DNA from: Tsukamurella pulmonis
GTDB taxonomy: Bacteria > Actinomycetota > Actinomycetes > Mycobacteriales > Mycobacteriaceae
Direction of reading: 5' to 3'
DNA: 64,000 bases
NCBI RefSeq assembly: GCF_900103175.1
Contig: NZ_FNLF01000002.1
Location: 3,362,136 to 3,426,135, forward strand
Both the position numbers and the translations under genes were made by a program. The notes under the pieces were generated by a model that saw only the letters and a program-made list of their open reading frames with translations, made no database searches and was not told the DNA's origin. Shown here one piece after another: positions 61,450 through 64,000 of this stretch. The first letter of the stretch is position 1; every line of letters starts with the position of its first letter.

Positions 61450-62289
61450 GTGCGAAGCCAGACCATCCGGTACCCCGGCGACACCGCCGAGATGAAGGAC
61501 CAACCACGCGACGAGATGCGCGATTACCGGGGCCGCGGGCTGCTCAAGGGCAAGAAGGCACTCATCACGGGCGGCGACTCGGGAATCGGGCGGGCGACGG
61601 CGATCGCCTACGCCAAGGAGGGCGCGGACGTGGCGATCGCCTACCTCGACGAAGGCGACGACGCCGCGCGCACCGTGGACCTGATCGAACGTGAGGGTCG
61701 GCGGTGCGTGCGGTACGCGGGTGACCTCGGTGACCCCGCCCACTGCCGCGAGGTGGTCGAACGCGCGCACTCCGAGCTCGGGGCGCTATCCATCATCGTC
61801 AACAACGTCGGTACGCAGCAGCCGGCGGGCGATCTCACCGAGATCACGACGGAGCAGTGGCGCCGGACCTTCGCGGTCAACATCGACAGCTTCTTCCACG
61901 TGACCCGCGCCGCACTCCCGCTCCTGGCGCGCGGCTCGTGCATCATCAACACCGCCTCCATCAACGGGCTACGGGGCAACCGCCACCTCATCGACTACTC
62001 CGCCACCAAGGGTGCGGTGCTGGCGTTCACGTACGCGATGGCGCAGTCGCTGGTGGACCGCGGAATCCGCGTCAACTGCGTCGCCCCCGGTCCGGTCTGG
62101 ACACCCCTGATCCCGGCGACCTTCGATGAAGAGGCGGTCGCAGGTTTCGGCGAACAGGCCCCGTACGGCCGGGCCGCCGACCCCGACGAGATCGCTCCGT
62201 CGTACGTGTTCTTCGCCTCGAGCACCATGTCCTCGTACTACTCCGGCGAGACGCTCGCCCCGATCGGCGGCGAGACCCTTCCGGGCTGA
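61450..62289 (+). CDS. SDR-family oxidoreductase (YghA/YhxC type)
   Basis: 279 residues from GTG 61450, preceded by GAGGAGAAC. The N-terminal extension (about 1-35, RYPGDTAEMKDQPRDEMRDY) is typical of the YghA/YhxC group. Rossmann motif ALITGGDSGIGRATAI, IIVNNVGTQQP, and active-site YSATKGA with Ser in NTASINGLRG are present. NAD(P)-dependent dehydrogenase of unknown substrate, often a general-stress protein. Divergent from chaB with face-to-face SigF promoters. Confidence 0.9.
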   Translation: MRSQTIRYPGDTAEMKDQPRDEMRDYRGRGLLKGKKALITGGDSGIGRATAIAYAKEGADVAIAYLDEGDDAARTVDLIEREGRRCVRYAGDLGDPAHCREVVERAHSELGALSIIVNNVGTQQPAGDLTEITTEQWRRTFAVNIDSFFHVTRAALPLLARGSCIINTASINGLRGNRHLIDYSATKGAVLAFTYAMAQSLVDRGIRVNCVAPGPVWTPLIPATFDEEAVAGFGEQAPYGRAADPDEIAPSYVFFASSTMSSYYSGETLAPIGGETLPG

Positions 62290-62290
62290 G

Positions 62291-62782
62291 TCACCGGTTG
62301 CCGCGGTCGCGCGAGTCCCTCCCCGCCGCGAGGCGCCGCCGGTACTCGTCCGCGGCTTCGTCGAGCACGTCATCGGTCAGCCGACCGACGGGGAGGACCT
62401 CTCTGACCAGTGGTTCGTGATCAGGTCCGCGGGCGACACGGCGCCCCGTCAGCACCCAGGCGAACCGGTCCGCGACATCGAGTTCGCGATACGTACAGAC
62501 CCGGCGCACGATCCACGTCCGAGCCGGCAGGCGCCACCACAGCTCGGGGGTCAGCGTGGCCACCGACAGCCCCGGGAGGACGTACTCGGCCTCGTAGTCC
62601 CGGCTCGGCCCGTGCCGCCGATCGGCCGCCGGCCCCTCGGAGTACCGGACGTAGAGCGTGGGACCGGTCCGTACCGTACGGACGAGTTCGGCCAGCGACC
62701 GAATCAGGGGCACGTCGTCGTCGCGACCGTGCCAGCGGAACAAGGGCGCGCTGCACTCGTCCGTCACTCGGCTGCACTCCAT
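62291..62782 (-). CDS. DUF6098-type hypothetical protein
   Basis: 163 residues from ATG 62782, preceded by GGAGGGCGGAG. It contains LAELVRTVRTGPTLYVRYSE (about 31-50), DYEAEYVLPGLSVATLTPEL and WWRLPARTWIVRRVCTYREL, a pattern known from actinobacterial DUF6098 proteins. No membrane segment. It has its own SigF-type promoter and is convergent with the SDR gene, 1 bp apart. Function unknown. Confidence 0.75.
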   Translation of the reverse strand: MECSRVTDECSAPLFRWHGRDDDVPLIRSLAELVRTVRTGPTLYVRYSEGPAADRRHGPSRDYEAEYVLPGLSVATLTPELWWRLPARTWIVRRVCTYRELDVADRFAWVLTGRRVARGPDHEPLVREVLPVGRLTDDVLDEAADEYRRRLAAGRDSRDRGNR

Positions 62783-62864
62783 TGCTCCGCCCTCCGTTCC
62801 TCGACCCGTCACTCGACGGCGCTCGATGCGACCACCGTCCGTGCGACGGGGCACCCGCGATCGG

Positions 62865-62890
62865 CTACCCGGCGCAGGGAGATCCGAAAC
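62865..62890 (-). promoter_or_regulatory. SigF-type promoter of the DUF6098 gene
   Basis: GTTT at 62890-62887, 16-nt spacer, GGGTAG at 62870-62865, 82 nt before the start. Confidence 0.7.
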
Positions 62891-62919
62891 CCCAACGGCC
62901 CCCTGGTTTCCCGTGCGCG

Positions 62920-63663
62920 TCACCGTTCCGTACCGTCGGGGACGCCGGGCATCCACCCGGTCCGCACCGGTTCACGCGGGTGCACGGTCCGCCAGGACCC
63001 CGCCTGCAGCCACCGTCGCACGATCCGGGCGGTCCATCGGGGTGTCGCGTCCGTCCGTCCGTCCCCGACGGGGAGTAGCGACCACACCCAGTACCGGGCC
63101 TTCCAGGTGCGATCCCAGCGCCACTCCTCGAGTTCCGGGACCGCGAACGGGTTGTCGCCGAGGATCGGCGAGACGGCCGCACCCGAGGGAAGGGGCCGCC
63201 GCCGGGCCCGCGCGGGGCTGGTGCCCGCGCCCCGCACGCGGATCCGGTACGCCTGCCTGCGGACGCCGGCGCCGTGCGGGGCCAGCCAGTCGACGACGAA
63301 CCAACTGCTGTCGAGATCACGGGTGCGCACCTGCACAGTCGCGGTGAGCGCGCCGGTGGTGTTGTCCAGGCGGGCAACGCGATCCACCACGACGTCTTCG
63401 CCGCGGTCCTCGCGCAGCATCGTCCCGACCACGTCGTACCAGGTCCCCGGACCGCGCGCGACGATCCGGAACTCCACGGAGTTCCACTGGTCGTCGCGGC
63501 CGACGCCGGTCGGACCGACACCGGGCACACGCTCGATCCGCCGCGCGCCGATGGTCAACCCGTGTCCGCCGGTGGTGTCCTTGGACAGGGCGAGCTGTTT
63601 CCACGCCACCGCGAGGGCGAACAGCGGGATGAGAATGAGGGGGATGTAGACGCCGGTGCTCAT
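62920..63663 (-). CDS. Hypothetical membrane-anchored protein
   Basis: 247 residues from ATG 63663, which shares one base with the preceding stop (TGATG). An N-terminal anchor (YIPLILIPLFALAVAWKQLA, about 6-25) precedes a soluble domain with WNSVEFRIVARGPGTWYDVV and a tryptophan-rich end (EEWRWDRTWKARYWVWSLLP). Family not recognised. Co-transcribed with the iron-containing redox-enzyme-like gene upstream. Confidence 0.65.
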   Translation of the reverse strand: MSTGVYIPLILIPLFALAVAWKQLALSKDTTGGHGLTIGARRIERVPGVGPTGVGRDDQWNSVEFRIVARGPGTWYDVVGTMLREDRGEDVVVDRVARLDNTTGALTATVQVRTRDLDSSWFVVDWLAPHGAGVRRQAYRIRVRGAGTSPARARRRPLPSGAAVSPILGDNPFAVPELEEWRWDRTWKARYWVWSLLPVGDGRTDATPRWTARIVRRWLQAGSWRTVHPREPVRTGWMPGVPDGTER

Positions 63664-64000
63664 CACGGATCGCGCACGAGGGTCTTCCCGCTTCGCCACG
63701 CGGCGAGCAGCGCGTCGTCGAGCCGGTCCTCCACCAGGCGCCACGCCGCGATTCCCCACAGGACGTCGCGCTCCGCCCCAGGGTCGTCGGTGACCAGGCC
63801 GCCGACCACGTCGTGCCGCATAACGAGCTCGTGCACGGCGTCGGCCTCGACGTGCTCTCGGTAGAACCGCACTGCCGCGTCGGGCGCTCCGATCCGCTCG
63901 AGCGCAGCCACCATCCGCGCCGAACCCGGCGGGGAGGCGACTTCGGTCGCGGCGAAGTGTCCTATCGCCGCGCCCAGGCGCGCCCGACGCAGACCGAGGG
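63663..64000 (-). CDS. Iron-containing redox enzyme-family protein, C-terminal fragment
   Basis: The last 111 codons are visible; the start is beyond the right edge. An internal ATG at 63914 is not the true start, because the frame continues upstream with LGLRRARLGAAIGHFAATEV, which aligns with heme-oxygenase-like helices. FYREHVEADAVHELVMRHDV carries the His/Glu ligands of the diiron HDO-type fold (PF14518). These enzymes use non-heme iron for oxidation or decarboxylation. Substrate unknown. Confidence 0.75.
   Translation of the reverse strand, partial: LGLRRARLGAAIGHFAATEVASPPGSARMVAALERIGAPDAAVRFYREHVEADAVHELVMRHDVVGGLVTDDPGAERDVLWGIAAWRLVEDRLDDALLAAWRSGKTLVRDP

Overview
The window is about 64 kb of very GC-rich, gene-dense DNA from an actinomycete of the order Mycobacteriales. 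A Tsukamurella or Gordonia relative is my best guess, but genus cannot be proved here. Supporting signs are: gene order matching the Mycobacterium tuberculosis Rv3026c-Rv3048c region; a mycothiol-dependent isomerase family protein; methylglucose lipopolysaccharide (MGLP)-type genes; many leaderless TANNNT promoters; and a SigF locus of mycobacterial layout. I saw no tRNA, rRNA, CRISPR array, insertion sequence or prophage.

Layout. 1-1005: start of a PlsC-like acyltransferase and an OlsB-like acyltransferase (Rv3026c/Rv3027c equivalents). 1.1-13.9 kb: an accessory block that splits the mycobacterial order. It holds a NUDIX hydrolase, a MarR regulator, an MpaB/Lcp-like oxygenase, an MFS exporter, a TetR/HXXEE divergent pair, a secreted protein, a membrane acyltransferase, a Tat-exported multicopper oxidase, a convergent histidine kinase/response regulator pair and a small-subunit catalase. 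14.0-39.5 kb: conserved core with etfBA, the MGLP/glucan genes (methyltransferase, GH57, glucosyltransferase, acetyltransferase), a PQQ-like lipoprotein, a double-hotdog thioesterase, map, metA, a TetR-controlled hydrolase, an aminotransferase, two methyltransferases, echA, NUDIX, ABC ATPase, glgX, serB2, ctaD and a FecB-like lipoprotein. 39.8-49.0 kb: an AurF-like diiron oxygenase beside a ferredoxin-fused reductase, a stand-alone LigD-type polymerase, small membrane proteins, nrdF, a mycothiol-dependent isomerase family protein and a LON-domain protein.

49.1-64.0 kb is a general-stress island. It contains a chaB-rsbW-sigF operon of the mycobacterial type and a STAS protein. I found six promoters of the SigF form GTTT-N15/16-GGGTA by eye. 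They sit in front of a CBS-domain gene, a KGG stress protein, a hemerythrin-led operon, chaB, an SDR and a DUF6098 gene. The hemerythrin operon is the most interesting element. Seven tightly packed genes (hemerythrin, small membrane protein, large catalase KatE, small acidic protein, alpha/beta hydrolase, ATP-grasp ligase, CocE/NonD hydrolase) appear to be driven by one SigF promoter, which links oxidant defence to an unassigned ligase-hydrolase pathway.

Three genes (multicopper oxidase, histidine kinase, alpha/beta hydrolase at 26.3 kb) each carry an apparent single-base frameshift. These may be sequence errors rather than true pseudogenes. Family and ortholog assignments come from recognised motifs and remembered gene order, not from a database search.
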